Assembly (NCBI GenBank): GCA_030531645.1
Contig: JAUNNB010000003.1
Coordinates: 24,038-88,037 of the forward strand
Direction of reading: 5' to 3'
DNA length: 64,000 nucleotides
Source of the DNA: Candidatus Saccharimonadota bacterium
Lineage (GTDB): Bacteria; Patescibacteriota; Saccharimonadia; Saccharimonadales; Saccharimonadaceae
In this document: piece by piece, positions 14,730 to 23,822 of the stretch
How positions within the stretch are numbered: position 1 is the stretch's first letter
Layout: the number at the start of each line of letters is the position of its first letter
The notes under the pieces: generated by a model
Told to the model about the DNA's origin: nothing
Database searches by the model: none
What the model saw: the letters and a program-made list of their open reading frames with translations, nothing else
Translations under genes and position numbers: made by a program

Positions 14730-15731
14730 ATGCATCTGATTCTCGGTATAGACGAAGTTGGACGCGGACCGTGGGCGGGGCCGCTCGTAATGGGCGGCGT
14801 TATTTTGTCTGAACACACTGATGGTGAATGCACTTGGATTGACCAATTGACTGATTCGAAAAAATTGACGGCAAAGAAACGAGCCGAACTCTACGATATA
14901 ATCAAGCGAGAGGCTTTGGCGGCGGAAACTGGATGGGTTTCTGCAACAGAGCTGAATAAAGTGGGGCTAGCCAAAGGTCTAAGAATTTGTTGCCAAAGGG
15001 TGGTGGCGAAGATCCAAAAGTCCGGCGTAAAATTTAATGAGATTATCATCGACGGACCGATAAACTTTTTGGAAAAAACGCCGGCTGAGCCCTTTGTGAC
15101 AAATTTAAACAAAGCGGATCTTTTAATCAAGGAAGTTTCTGCAGCAAGTATTATCGCAAAAGTTGAACGCGACAATTATATGATTGAACTTGGCACGAAG
15201 TTCCCTGGCTATGGTTTTGAAAATCATGTTGGGTATGGCACGGCTAAGCATATTGCTGCGATTGATGAGTTGGGGTTAACGCCAGAACACAGGCTTTTTA
15301 TAAAACCACTTAGGGATAAGATTGGGGACAGAAAGTTAGGTCTGCCGGCCGAGGGACCTAGGGTTATAGCGGAAGCAAAAAAGAAAAATACGACAAAGGT
15401 CGGAAACAAAGCTGAGGAGGTTGTGGCTAATTTTCTATCGCAGAATGGCCATGAGATTTTGGCGAGAAATTTCAAGACTAAAACTTGTGAAATTGATATC
15501 GTGTCTAGGAAAGAATCTGTGGTTTATTTTACTGAGGTGAAGTATCGCAAAAATGATGTGCATGGAAGCGGACTTGATGCTATCACGGATAAAAAACAGC
15601 GACAAATGGCTTTTGCGGCGGAGGTTTTTCTGAAAAGGCAAGGCGCAAAACTAGATAACTACAAGTGTAGGCTAGCCGGGGCGGACGTCTCTGGTGAAGA
15701 TTTTCATATAAATAAGTGGGTTGAGGTGTAA
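14730..15731 (+). CDS. rnhB: RNase HII - YraN (UPF0102) fusion
   Basis: Residues 1-200 are RNase HII, which cuts RNA in RNA-DNA hybrids: GIDEVGRGPWAGP (Asp8, Glu9), IIIDGP (Asp109) and NKADLLIKEVSAASIIAKV (Asp130). After a 20-residue linker, residues 223-333 are a YraN-type restriction-endonuclease-like domain: GNKAEEVVANFL, then the E-x-D...E-V-K arrangement (Glu254, Asp256, Glu269, Lys271). The two are often adjacent genes in bacteria; here they form one reading frame with no stop or frameshift. Immediately follows the 29-residue ORF. Confidence 0.93.
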   Translation: MHLILGIDEVGRGPWAGPLVMGGVILSEHTDGECTWIDQLTDSKKLTAKKRAELYDIIKREALAAETGWVSATELNKVGLAKGLRICCQRVVAKIQKSGVKFNEIIIDGPINFLEKTPAEPFVTNLNKADLLIKEVSAASIIAKVERDNYMIELGTKFPGYGFENHVGYGTAKHIAAIDELGLTPEHRLFIKPLRDKIGDRKLGLPAEGPRVIAEAKKKNTTKVGNKAEEVVANFLSQNGHEILARNFKTKTCEIDIVSRKESVVYFTEVKYRKNDVHGSGLDAITDKKQRQMAFAAEVFLKRQGAKLDNYKCRLAGADVSGEDFHINKWVEV

Positions 15732-15748
15732 TTTTATTCCACTTATGG

Positions 15749-15754
15749 TATAAT
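15749..15754 (+). promoter_or_regulatory. -10 box of tpiA (leaderless type)
   Basis: TATAAT preceded by TATGG, ending seven bases before the tpiA ATG at 15762. Confidence 0.6.
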
Positions 15755-15761
15755 GGGGTGT

Positions 15762-16538
15762 ATGAAAACCTTTGTCGTGGGCAATTGGAAGATGAATTTA
15801 ACGGTGGGTGAATCATCACTGTTTTTGCAAAAGCTCCAGAAAAAAATTAAACCAGCCAAAAATCTTGAGGTAGTGGTCGCGCCGAGTGCGATTGCATTGC
15901 AGACATTGAGCTTGCAGCTCGAGAGAAATAAGTCGAAGATTAAACTCGCGGCACAAAATTTTCACTACCGCGATTATGGTGCATTTACGGGTGAGATTTC
16001 TGTTTCTCAATTACACGGAATCATAAAATACGCCATTGTAGGGCATTCAGAAAGACGTCATATCTTTGGAGAAACTAACCGTGAAGTAAAGATGAAGGTT
16101 GCAGCAGCAATCCGCAATAATATTCGTCCGATTATTTGTATTGGTGAAACTGAAGGTGAACGCGCTAGCGGCGAAACCGCGGATGTGATTCGCGATCAAT
16201 TGCTTTCCTCCCTATCTGAGATTGATGTTGAAGATTTTAAGAAGGTAATTATCGCTTATGAACCTGTTTGGGCAATTTCTGGCGGCAAATCTTCTCGCGC
16301 CGCAGCACCAGATGAAGTGATAGATGTAATTCGTTTGATTCATACGACTTTGGCCGACACTTACGGCAAAGAAATTGAAGAAAATATTCCGGTTTTGTAT
16401 GGCGGTTCCGTGAACGCGGATAATGCCGGTGCGTATTTAACGATGAAGGGTGTAAATGGCTTGCTGATTGGGGGTGCAAGTTTGATGTCAGAGCCGTTTT
16501 GTGATATAGTTGAAACAGCTAAAAGGGTCATAGCGTAA
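15762..16538 (+). CDS. tpiA: Triosephosphate isomerase
   Basis: Glycolytic interconversion of DHAP and glyceraldehyde-3-phosphate. 258 residues. FVVGNWKMN (Asn8, Lys10), IVGHSERRHIFGE (catalytic His) and IIAYEPVWAISGGK (catalytic Glu; the usual AIGTG is AISGG), then VLYGGSVN and GLLIGGASL. The start is the ATG at 15762 rather than the in-frame ATG at 15753, which is inside the -10 box. Its TAA overlaps the next ATG by one base (TAATG). Confidence 0.96.
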   Translation: MKTFVVGNWKMNLTVGESSLFLQKLQKKIKPAKNLEVVVAPSAIALQTLSLQLERNKSKIKLAAQNFHYRDYGAFTGEISVSQLHGIIKYAIVGHSERRHIFGETNREVKMKVAAAIRNNIRPIICIGETEGERASGETADVIRDQLLSSLSEIDVEDFKKVIIAYEPVWAISGGKSSRAAAPDEVIDVIRLIHTTLADTYGKEIEENIPVLYGGSVNADNAGAYLTMKGVNGLLIGGASLMSEPFCDIVETAKRVIA

Positions 16539-18112
16539 TGAAAGAAGAGAGTCAAAAAGTTGCTGTAAAAAGAACTGCCTCATCTAAGAGTGGTGTGCGC
16601 AGAATGGATTTTGCGCCAGCCCACAAGCGAGGTGTTCCAAGCGTCAAAAGAGCAGAGACCGAAGAAGATCGCGAGCGCCACGAAATCTCACGCGAACAGA
16701 TGCGTCGCCGTGAAATGATTCAGAAGCAGATTGAAGAAGATAACAAACGCGAATCTGAGCAGAAACGCAAAGCCGACAAAGCTCGTCGCGAATTAGCACT
16801 CAAGAGAGCAGCCGAAGAAGAGGCCGAGCGAGCTCGCGCAGAAAAAGAGGCGATGGTCGCAAGACAACGCCGTAAAGAGCATCTTTTGGAGCAGCGTGCA
16901 ATTCATGAGCAGAGCATTTTGGCAGCCCGCAGAGCTGAAGAGTTAGCAAAGCGCCGCGCTGAACAGGCTAAGAAAGAGTTACAGGAACGCCAGTCTTCAT
17001 ATCTTAAAGAGCGCCAGAAGAAACAGAAAGTTGAACATCTTGAAGACAGTATGGACCCGCTCGCAAAGAGTCCTAGGGCGACCAAAAAGAAAGCTCCAAG
17101 GATTGACCTTGACCTTTCTCATAGCAAAGGTCTGTCCGTGTCTGGTGATTTAGACCTAGAAGAAAGCATTACTAAAGCTCGTGCTGTGTCGGTCAGAGCA
17201 GACGAAGCCCGTCGTAGGATGTATGGCAAAGTTCCTCTTCGCATGGGCTTTGAAGAGCCTCTCAAGGACGATGTTGAAGATGCGCTCGAGAGCTTTGGCG
17301 AGTTGGAAGATGAGAAGTACGAATCTCCAATTAAATTAGATCCGCCAAAATATGGTTCTACATCTCCAAAGACTGGCCGCGTAGTGACGCGTGCTGAAGA
17401 AGAATACAAGGCACTTCATCCAGAAGTGATGGGCGATGTGGATATGTTTGCTTCGGAAGTTGAACTCGCTCTTGATGAACAACCTGAAGCTAAGAAAGTT
17501 CCGACTATTGAAGAAAGTCACTCGACTTATGTGCCTGGTGATCGTTCTGCATTTATTAATATCGATAATGTCGAAAAACGCGCTTTGGGCGATGAAGCAG
17601 ATACTGCTGGGGTTGAACAACTTAAAAGCCCTGGCCACAGACTTAGTGGCAAGCCATTACTCGGTGGTCCTGGCCACGATACATATGTTTCTCCGGCTGA
17701 ATATCCTTCTGCACATCTAAGTTCATCTAGATTTGAGAGCTTTGATTTGACCGAGGATGAGGACGGTGACATTGTAGATACAAGGTCGCACAAACATGCT
17801 CGCACTTCAGATACATTTGAGTCTCCAGTGAAGAGCTTTGCCGCTTTCGACGAAGATCTCGAGCCACGCAGAGTTGACACTAAACCAAAGAAAGCGACTG
17901 GTCGCTATGTTCCATACGAAGAACCAATTCCACACAAGAATCTCTATGCTCGCAAAGTCGAGGCCTCAAAACATGAGCGTGAAGAAATGCCTACTATGGT
18001 AGTAGCAGACAAAGAAAAGGGTTCTACTGGTGCATTAATTGCAGTAGTTATTCTAACAATTATTCTCGGCATCGCAATCGGCGTGGTAGCATACCTCGCA
18101 TTCTTCCAGTAA
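16538..18112 (+). CDS. Coiled-coil protein with C-terminal membrane anchor
   Basis: Not recognised. 524 residues. Residues about 25-165 are a very Arg/Lys/Glu/Gln-rich long coiled coil; 170-495 are acidic and largely disordered-looking with Pro/Ser segments; about 499-522 is a single hydrophobic helix (GALIAVVILTIILGIAIGVV) ending two or three residues later. The layout is that of a tail-anchored cytoplasmic protein. Coupled to tpiA by a TAATG overlap and followed by a terminator. A scaffolding or envelope-linking role is only a guess. Confidence 0.72.
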   Translation: MKEESQKVAVKRTASSKSGVRRMDFAPAHKRGVPSVKRAETEEDRERHEISREQMRRREMIQKQIEEDNKRESEQKRKADKARRELALKRAAEEEAERARAEKEAMVARQRRKEHLLEQRAIHEQSILAARRAEELAKRRAEQAKKELQERQSSYLKERQKKQKVEHLEDSMDPLAKSPRATKKKAPRIDLDLSHSKGLSVSGDLDLEESITKARAVSVRADEARRRMYGKVPLRMGFEEPLKDDVEDALESFGELEDEKYESPIKLDPPKYGSTSPKTGRVVTRAEEEYKALHPEVMGDVDMFASEVELALDEQPEAKKVPTIEESHSTYVPGDRSAFINIDNVEKRALGDEADTAGVEQLKSPGHRLSGKPLLGGPGHDTYVSPAEYPSAHLSSSRFESFDLTEDEDGDIVDTRSHKHARTSDTFESPVKSFAAFDEDLEPRRVDTKPKKATGRYVPYEEPIPHKNLYARKVEASKHEREEMPTMVVADKEKGSTGALIAVVILTIILGIAIGVVAYLAFFQ

Positions 18113-18116
18113 ATAG

Positions 18117-18141
18117 AGTAGGGTTAATCCCCTACTTTTTT
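18117..18141. terminator. Terminator after the coiled-coil gene
   Basis: AGTAGGG/CCCTACT stem with a TTAATC loop followed by T6; it also overlaps the stop codon of the converging dinB gene. Confidence 0.82.
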
Positions 18142-19441
18142 ATTTACCAAAATATTTGGTTGAGCCAAATGGTATTTTGCAACGAACTTCTTCAGATCCT
18201 GTGGTGAGTGCGGAATGAATCGTGCGAGGTCCGAAGCGATTATTGATATTGTCGGTAAGCTCAGCGATTTTTTGTTGATGCTTTAAATCGTCTTCGAACA
18301 CGGAAAGCTGATTGGCTGGGCCTGGTTGCAATTTATATAAGGTAACCATTAGAATGCGCCCGGTTTTTGGAAGTTTTTCATATAGCTTGAGCGCATGATC
18401 TATGATTTCAATGTCTGAATTAAATGGGACCTCGTAAAGCTGTGTGATTTTTTGTCTGCTCTTTGGAGATTCGTTATCTAAGAAACCGTGGTCATTGACC
18501 CGGGCGATTTGAAGACCCCTAGCAAATAACTTGTGTGAACGAAGACGAGCACCCACATCCTCACATAAATGGGCAAGATAAATTTCTATGGTTTTTTCGT
18601 CCGTTTCGGGTGGGATGACAAATTGGCGCCCGACAGTTTTAGTTGCATCGCTATAGTCGTCCACTTCTTTGCCTCGGAGTTTTTCATACCACTGTTTGCC
18701 AACGATGCTTCTAAAAACAAGTTTTTCTAATGTATCGCTTTCTGCATCCAAAAGCTCAAGTGGAGTAAAAATTTGAAAAGAATTTAAACGGTGCTCCATG
18801 CGTTTGTTAATACCTGGAAGATTGGTGAGTTGTAAATTTTTCATGACTTCTCGGCTGTTTTCTTCAATAATTACGTCGGCACCATCTGGTTTGTGGAGCT
18901 CGGCGGCAAGTTTGCCATAAAAACGATTTTTGCCGAATCCGATATTGCAACGCATATAACTACCAATTTCTTCACGAATACGAGTTTTAATCTCATTTGC
19001 GAGTTCCGCGATTGGCTTGTCTATGACTTCGGCTGGTGAATCGTGGAGATCGATAAGTCCCTCATCTATGGATTTCATAACAATGTTAGAGGAGTAGTCG
19101 GACAAAATATTTTTGAGTAATTTATGAACATAAATGTATTTGTCCGGCTCGGTTTCAGCAGCAATAATACCTGGGCAAATAGTTTCGGCCTCTTCGATAC
19201 GCATGCCGACTTTGACGCCTTGTGCTTTAGCCTCAACGCTGGCAGCAATAATAGTCGAATGTTCAACAAGACGGTTAGTGATAGCAACTGGATGGTTGCG
19301 CAGCTTAGGCCGAGCTTGTTGTTCGACGCTAGCGAAACAAGAATTTAAATCTACATATAATATATATGTTTCCAGCTCGCGGACCGAGGACTTACCATAT
19401 GTTTCGAAAGTATTAGGAGTGGTAGCCGAGATTTTAGACAT
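18140..19441 (-). CDS. dinB: Y-family DNA polymerase (DinB/UmuC-like)
   Basis: Translesion DNA polymerase. 433 residues. Catalytic carboxylates: Asp31 in YVDLNSCFASVEQ, and Asp126-Glu127 in SIDEGLIDL. A GFGKNRFYGKLAAELHKPDG segment (palm/thumb), a helix-hairpin-helix-like LTNLPGINKRME and a little-finger domain follow. No clear C-terminal clamp-binding QL.[LF] box was found. Start at 19441, where ATG overlaps the end of the 93-residue gene by eight bases; the longer in-frame extension upstream overlaps that gene completely and is unlikely. Confidence 0.9.
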   Translation of the reverse strand: MSKISATTPNTFETYGKSSVRELETYILYVDLNSCFASVEQQARPKLRNHPVAITNRLVEHSTIIAASVEAKAQGVKVGMRIEEAETICPGIIAAETEPDKYIYVHKLLKNILSDYSSNIVMKSIDEGLIDLHDSPAEVIDKPIAELANEIKTRIREEIGSYMRCNIGFGKNRFYGKLAAELHKPDGADVIIEENSREVMKNLQLTNLPGINKRMEHRLNSFQIFTPLELLDAESDTLEKLVFRSIVGKQWYEKLRGKEVDDYSDATKTVGRQFVIPPETDEKTIEIYLAHLCEDVGARLRSHKLFARGLQIARVNDHGFLDNESPKSRQKITQLYEVPFNSDIEIIDHALKLYEKLPKTGRILMVTLYKLQPGPANQLSVFEDDLKHQQKIAELTDNINNRFGPRTIHSALTTGSEEVRCKIPFGSTKYFGK

Positions 19442-19715
19442 CGCTGTCGCCTTCCCATTCGAGGAACCATTCGAGAGTTTCCGTATCGAAGCTAATTCGA
19501 TAATCGTTAACGTCATCAGTAACGTCAAAAAGGAAGTGAGTTTTTAGCCCATCGAAACGAGGATGGATGAGGCCGATTTCAGTAATAAAAACTTCTCGGC
19601 CGTTAGATAGTTTAAAACTTTTAGGGATGCAACGAGGAGATTTTTGCTTGGTTTTTTTTGGAATTGGAAAAAAGTCGGCGGTAACAGTAATTGGCTCGTG
19701 TAGATTATTCTCCAT
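19434..19715 (-). CDS. 93-residue protein between nifS and dinB
   Basis: Not recognised with certainty. Starts MENNLHEPITVTADFFPIPK, followed by a Lys-rich stretch, SFKLSNGREVFITEIGLIHP, and an acidic C-terminus ending WEGDSDV. It overlaps nifS upstream by 11 bases and dinB downstream by eight, so translation is coupled on both sides. Small proteins of unknown function coded next to DinB occur elsewhere (DUF6504 in actinobacteria is one I recall), which makes a DinB accessory role plausible but unproven. Confidence 0.72.
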   Translation of the reverse strand: MENNLHEPITVTADFFPIPKKTKQKSPRCIPKSFKLSNGREVFITEIGLIHPRFDGLKTHFLFDVTDDVNDYRISFDTETLEWFLEWEGDSDV

Positions 19716-20895
19716 GAATACGATTATACTCGGACTCGACAGCTTCGACAATCTTACGAGCTGCTGTACGAATTTGTTGAGCATCGTTGGTAGGACCAAA
19801 TGAAATGCGGAGTGAACCGGCAATCTCATCGTCTTTTAGGCCCATAGCCTGGAGAGTGCGCGACTTTTGGCCTTTGCTAGCAGCACAAGCTGCGCCGGTG
19901 CTGAGATAGATTTCTTGATCTTCTAGCATATAAATAATACGTTCAGCGTCGATACCTGGGAAGCTCACTGAGCAGAAATTAGCGAGTTTTTTGCGGCCAC
20001 TAAGGAAGATTGGTTTAACTTTGCAATCGCGAAGAATCTCGCGGAACATTTCACAATAGTCTGTATATTTGCGACGATTGGTAGCTGCGTGGTTTTTTGC
20101 AAGTTCAGCGGCTTTAGCGAAGCCTATAACTCCCGGAACATTTTCAGTGCCAGCCCTTAGACCATTTTCTTGGCCGCCGCCGGAAACAATTGGCTTCAAG
20201 AAACTTAATACATCATGAGAAACATACAACGCACCCACACCCTTTGGACCACAGATTTTGGCAGAGTTGATTGTCATCATATCTACGCCTAAACGTGCAA
20301 CGGAGATATCAATAAGGCTAAGTGCCTGAGAAGCGTCTGAATGAAGAAAAATTGGAACGTTGCTGCCGCGCTTGAGACGCTTTTCGCGAGTATTTTTGAT
20401 GATGGCGGCAATTTCAGAAAGTGGTTGAACAACACCGGTTTCATTGTTGGCGAGAGCCACTGAAACGAGCACTGTTTCAGAATGGATTTTACGTTCAAGA
20501 TCTTTCAGAACAATGCGGCCGTTATTATCGACTTTGATAAAATCGACATCGCAAACATCTGGACTAAGCCCACGAACGGAATCATGTTCAGTTGCGAGAA
20601 CCGCAATACGAGGATACTTTTTGAGGTTAGTATTGCGAATGGCAATTCCCTCATAGTCGAGATTAAAAGCGAGATTATTAGCTTCAGTAGCACCAGCAGT
20701 AATAACGATATCATTGCCCTTGGCACCAATGGTATGAGCGATGCGATTTTTGGCATCTTCATAGGCCTCTTTGACCTTCTTTGCTGGAAGATACGGAGAC
20801 GATGGGTTAAAGAATTGATCCGCTAAAAACGGCTCCATCGCGTTTTTGACGCGTGAATCTAGAGGTGTAGCCGCAGCGTGATCAAGATATATCAT
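19705..20895 (-). CDS. Cysteine desulfurase (NifS/IscS family)
   Basis: PLP enzyme that releases sulfur from cysteine, probably for tRNA thiolation as no Fe-S scaffold gene is nearby. 396 residues starting MIYLDHAAATPLD. Contains TAGATEANNLA, LHSDASQALS-type strand, PLP lysine in NSAKICGPKG (the residue before Lys is Ala where His is usual), and the active-site cysteine loop STGAACAASKG. The ATG at 20895 follows a TATCAT box (extended, TATGG upstream) by six bases, giving a predicted leaderless mRNA. First gene of nifS/93-residue/dinB. Confidence 0.92.
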   Translation of the reverse strand: MIYLDHAAATPLDSRVKNAMEPFLADQFFNPSSPYLPAKKVKEAYEDAKNRIAHTIGAKGNDIVITAGATEANNLAFNLDYEGIAIRNTNLKKYPRIAVLATEHDSVRGLSPDVCDVDFIKVDNNGRIVLKDLERKIHSETVLVSVALANNETGVVQPLSEIAAIIKNTREKRLKRGSNVPIFLHSDASQALSLIDISVARLGVDMMTINSAKICGPKGVGALYVSHDVLSFLKPIVSGGGQENGLRAGTENVPGVIGFAKAAELAKNHAATNRRKYTDYCEMFREILRDCKVKPIFLSGRKKLANFCSVSFPGIDAERIIYMLEDQEIYLSTGAACAASKGQKSRTLQAMGLKDDEIAGSLRISFGPTNDAQQIRTAARKIVEAVESEYNRIHGE

Positions 20896-20947
20896 ACATA
20901 TATGATACCATATTTGTCTGTTTTTAGCAAGTCCTACCTCTGGAGGA

Positions 20948-23419
20948 TTAGCCTTTTTGGCTTTCGAGCTCGGCAGAGATGTCTTCTGCCGTAATAGTAA
21001 GTTCGGCGCCAGTTTCTGCTGAGCCAGCAAGAATTGCCTTTGCGACTAGGTTTTCAATAGTTTTTTGAATGATGCGGCGCATTGGGCGAGCACCAAGTAG
21101 AGGGTCATAGCCGACTTCTACTAAGAGCTTCTTAGCTTCTTCGTTTAGTGACACGGAAATTTTCTGTGGAGCCAAAGTCTTGTTCACACCTTTTAGTAAT
21201 AGCTCAACAATCTTGAGGAGATTTTCTGGGCTGAGTGGCGTGAAGATACACACTTCATCGAAACGGTTGAGGAATTCTGGTTTGAATTCACCATTTGAGA
21301 TAAGTTGATCCATAAGCTTGTCTTTGACGGTCGGCAAATCAACGCCCTGAGAAATATATTCGCGAATCAAATCGGCGCCAGCGTTAGATGTGGCAATGAT
21401 GATAGTATCACGGAAGCTGATTTCACGGTTTTTGACATCACGAAGGACACCTTCATCGAGAACTTGCAACAAAGTGGTTAAGACTTGTGGATGAGCCTTT
21501 TCGATTTCATCGAGAAGAACAACGGAAAATGGGCGTTTAGAAACCTGAGCCGTGAGGCTGTGTTCGTCAACGGCACCATCGGCAATGAGGCGTGATACAT
21601 CGTTTGCATTCACGAACTCGTTCAAATCTAGACGAGCAATCTCCTTCTCACCGTTGAAATAAACTTCGGAAATAGCTTTAGCAAGCTCAGTTTTACCGAC
21701 GCCAGTTGGACCGAGGAAGAGGAATGTGCCAATTGGGCGGTTCTCGTTGCGAACACCGGCGGCAGCACGACGAAGAGCTGAGCTAACTGTCTTAACGGCG
21801 GCTACTTGATCTACCATGCGTTCGTGGATGTGTTGCTCCATATTGAGCAAGCGCTCACGCTCATCCGAGTTATCTGCAACTTTGACTTTGACGCCAAGGG
21901 TTTTCTCGACGGCGGAAGAAATTGAATTAGCTGTGACAATGCCATTCTCAGCATAGGCTGCAGAAATTTCGAGAAGGCGCAAGGCACGACCTGGCTGTGC
22001 ACGGTCGGTAACATAACGATCGCCAAGACGATAGGCTTCCTTCAACGCACGATAATCATACATAACATTGAAGCGAGCTTCAAAGGATGGAACTTGGTCT
22101 TCCATTGTATGCATAGTGTCGGCTTGGTTAGTCGGGACGATGTTGACTCGATTGAATTGGTTTGCAATGCCTGCTGCGCGAGAAGATAACTCGAGAAATT
22201 CCTGCTCTTCAATAGAAAGGATGATGCGCAAATTGCCGGCGTCAATGATTGGCATAATCAAATTTGTGAGATCAACCGAGCCTGTGCCTTCCTTAAAGAA
22301 GAGCTGTGCGTCATTAAGATAGATAATAATATTCTTAGCGGCGTAAGCTTCATTAAATACCTTAGTGAGAAGACGTTCAATATTGCCACGCTCATTCCCT
22401 GCTGCAGCAAGCAAAGCGGAAGCCTCCAACTGGAACACTTGGCGGTAGCGAAGATTGGTTGGAAGTTTGCTGTCTTCGTCAAGCAAGGCTTCGGCGAAGG
22501 CCTTAACAATAATGGAACGGCCAGAGCCTTCTGGGCCAATCAAAGCCACATTCTGCTTCATATTGCCAGAAAAGATTTGAATCATTTTATCGAGAGCTTC
22601 ACCACGCTTTGTGTAGTGGATTTGGCTACGTGCAGAATGGCTAAGCGATGTAGAAAGATTTCTGCCGAATTGCTGAAGAGTTGGAATATAACCAAAGTTA
22701 AGATCGCGTGCAATACCGCCGGAATGTAGTGGTTTCTTTTCAATCTTAGTGAGGTTATAAAGATAATTGAACCAAGTCATACCGGCATAGAGGTCTTCTG
22801 GGTCGAGATTGTATCGCTTTAGAATGATGTCGTAATCCATGCAACTTTCGATGATTGCAATTAATAAATCACCGCCGCCAATTTGGCGCGATTCATCCTT
22901 TGCACGCACATTACGAGCAGAAGCAAAGACTTCTTCGAGACTGGCGAAGTGATTGGCGTTGTCTTTATGCTCCTCGTGCATAGCGTTGACATGAGTTGAG
23001 AAAAGCTCAATGAAGAACTCGTTAGAAAGACCGAAGCGATTAAATAAGAAGCGACCGGACTTAGTATGATCTATAATTCCGGAAACTAAATTCGGAATGA
23101 TTTCTTCTGGATCTGTTTTGCCGATGATACCACATAGAATGGTCATGACATCGCCAGAAAGAATGTCGTTGATATCGTCAGTCTTGCCAAGCGGAATATG
23201 CTTTAGCTCGTTGTGCATCCATAGAACGAGCATAAGAATCCAAGGCACAAATGCGATTGGAAGCCAGCCAAATGCCGTATGGGCAAATGTTAGCAAACAT
23301 ACACCGACGATGGCGAGAAGTGCAATAACGATAATAAGTGGGAACTCGAGTTTCTCGAATTTCTTGCGGAAGGCAGCTTCGCGAGCACGATGTGATTTGG
23401 GGTTGAATGAATTGTTCAT
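20948..23419 (-). CDS. Membrane-anchored double-AAA+ Clp-type ATPase, D1 degenerate
   Basis: 823 residues. Two membrane helices (about 27-48 and 51-69), a Clp-N-like helical domain (about 80-230), then two AAA+ modules. D1 has GPEGSGRS (295-302) with Arg in place of the Walker A lysine, and NIIIYLNDAQ where Walker B should be, so it is probably inactive. D2 is intact: GPTGVGKT (570-577), VVLLDE (633-638), ATSNAG sensor, and the C-terminal GARPMRR sensor 2. I see no IGF/VGF-type ClpP-docking loop after ATSNAG. It overlaps the small membrane-protein gene at 23416-23790 by four bases. Confidence 0.88.
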   Translation of the reverse strand: MNNSFNPKSHRAREAAFRKKFEKLEFPLIIVIALLAIVGVCLLTFAHTAFGWLPIAFVPWILMLVLWMHNELKHIPLGKTDDINDILSGDVMTILCGIIGKTDPEEIIPNLVSGIIDHTKSGRFLFNRFGLSNEFFIELFSTHVNAMHEEHKDNANHFASLEEVFASARNVRAKDESRQIGGGDLLIAIIESCMDYDIILKRYNLDPEDLYAGMTWFNYLYNLTKIEKKPLHSGGIARDLNFGYIPTLQQFGRNLSTSLSHSARSQIHYTKRGEALDKMIQIFSGNMKQNVALIGPEGSGRSIIVKAFAEALLDEDSKLPTNLRYRQVFQLEASALLAAAGNERGNIERLLTKVFNEAYAAKNIIIYLNDAQLFFKEGTGSVDLTNLIMPIIDAGNLRIILSIEEQEFLELSSRAAGIANQFNRVNIVPTNQADTMHTMEDQVPSFEARFNVMYDYRALKEAYRLGDRYVTDRAQPGRALRLLEISAAYAENGIVTANSISSAVEKTLGVKVKVADNSDERERLLNMEQHIHERMVDQVAAVKTVSSALRRAAAGVRNENRPIGTFLFLGPTGVGKTELAKAISEVYFNGEKEIARLDLNEFVNANDVSRLIADGAVDEHSLTAQVSKRPFSVVLLDEIEKAHPQVLTTLLQVLDEGVLRDVKNREISFRDTIIIATSNAGADLIREYISQGVDLPTVKDKLMDQLISNGEFKPEFLNRFDEVCIFTPLSPENLLKIVELLLKGVNKTLAPQKISVSLNEEAKKLLVEVGYDPLLGARPMRRIIQKTIENLVAKAILAGSAETGAELTITAEDISAELESQKG

Positions 23420-23790
23420 AGTTTAACCCCCACGGCAATTAGAATAATACATAGGATTGGAAGAGTTGGAAGGATTAGCCAGAAAGCCGTTAGCACTACA
23501 CTAATAGCAACTTCGAGAATAAAGGCTATGAGACCAGCTATCATAAGAAAAATACGCACGACGGCACCGATACAACGCGAGACTAGACGATCGCCCCAGG
23601 CGTGAAAACGGTCCTGTAAAGAATTGCCACTTTCGCCCGCAGAAATCTGACGAAACGGCGCGAATAAGGTGCGAATCAACGACCCAATGGAGAAAAAGCT
23701 TAGCAAGTCTTTCGCTTTTTCTATAAGTTTCAAGACAAATTGTGAGAGGCCTCGGGTATACCACCAGATGAGGACATCAGAAATAATCAT
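23416..23790 (-). CDS. Small membrane protein, partner of the Clp-type ATPase
   Basis: 124 residues. An N-terminal amphipathic region (MIISDVLIWWYTRGLSQFVL), a motif GSLIRTLFAPFRQI, then two strongly hydrophobic helices at about 72-96 and 98-122. It overlaps the ATPase start by four bases (ATGA type), so the two are translationally coupled. A -10 TATAAT (23797-23802) ends six bases before its ATG, so the operon is predicted leaderless. Family not recognised; a membrane adaptor for the ATPase is the natural inference. Confidence 0.78.
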   Translation of the reverse strand: MIISDVLIWWYTRGLSQFVLKLIEKAKDLLSFFSIGSLIRTLFAPFRQISAGESGNSLQDRFHAWGDRLVSRCIGAVVRIFLMIAGLIAFILEVAISVVLTAFWLILPTLPILCIILIAVGVKL

Positions 23791-23822
23791 AAGAATATTA
23801 TATCTTATATCGCTTCCAAAAT

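Noticed and set aside
18140..19528. 462-residue form of dinB starting at 19528
   Set aside because: The extension overlaps the 93-residue gene; the ATG at 19441 sits in a normal overlap and gives the family's usual N-terminus.
20888..20907. TATATCATACATATATGATA near the nifS-like start as a further murA operator
   Set aside because: The arms resemble the murA site but the centre is eight bases rather than five and the match to the 19-base palindrome is poor; it is better explained by the nifS -10 box and start codon.
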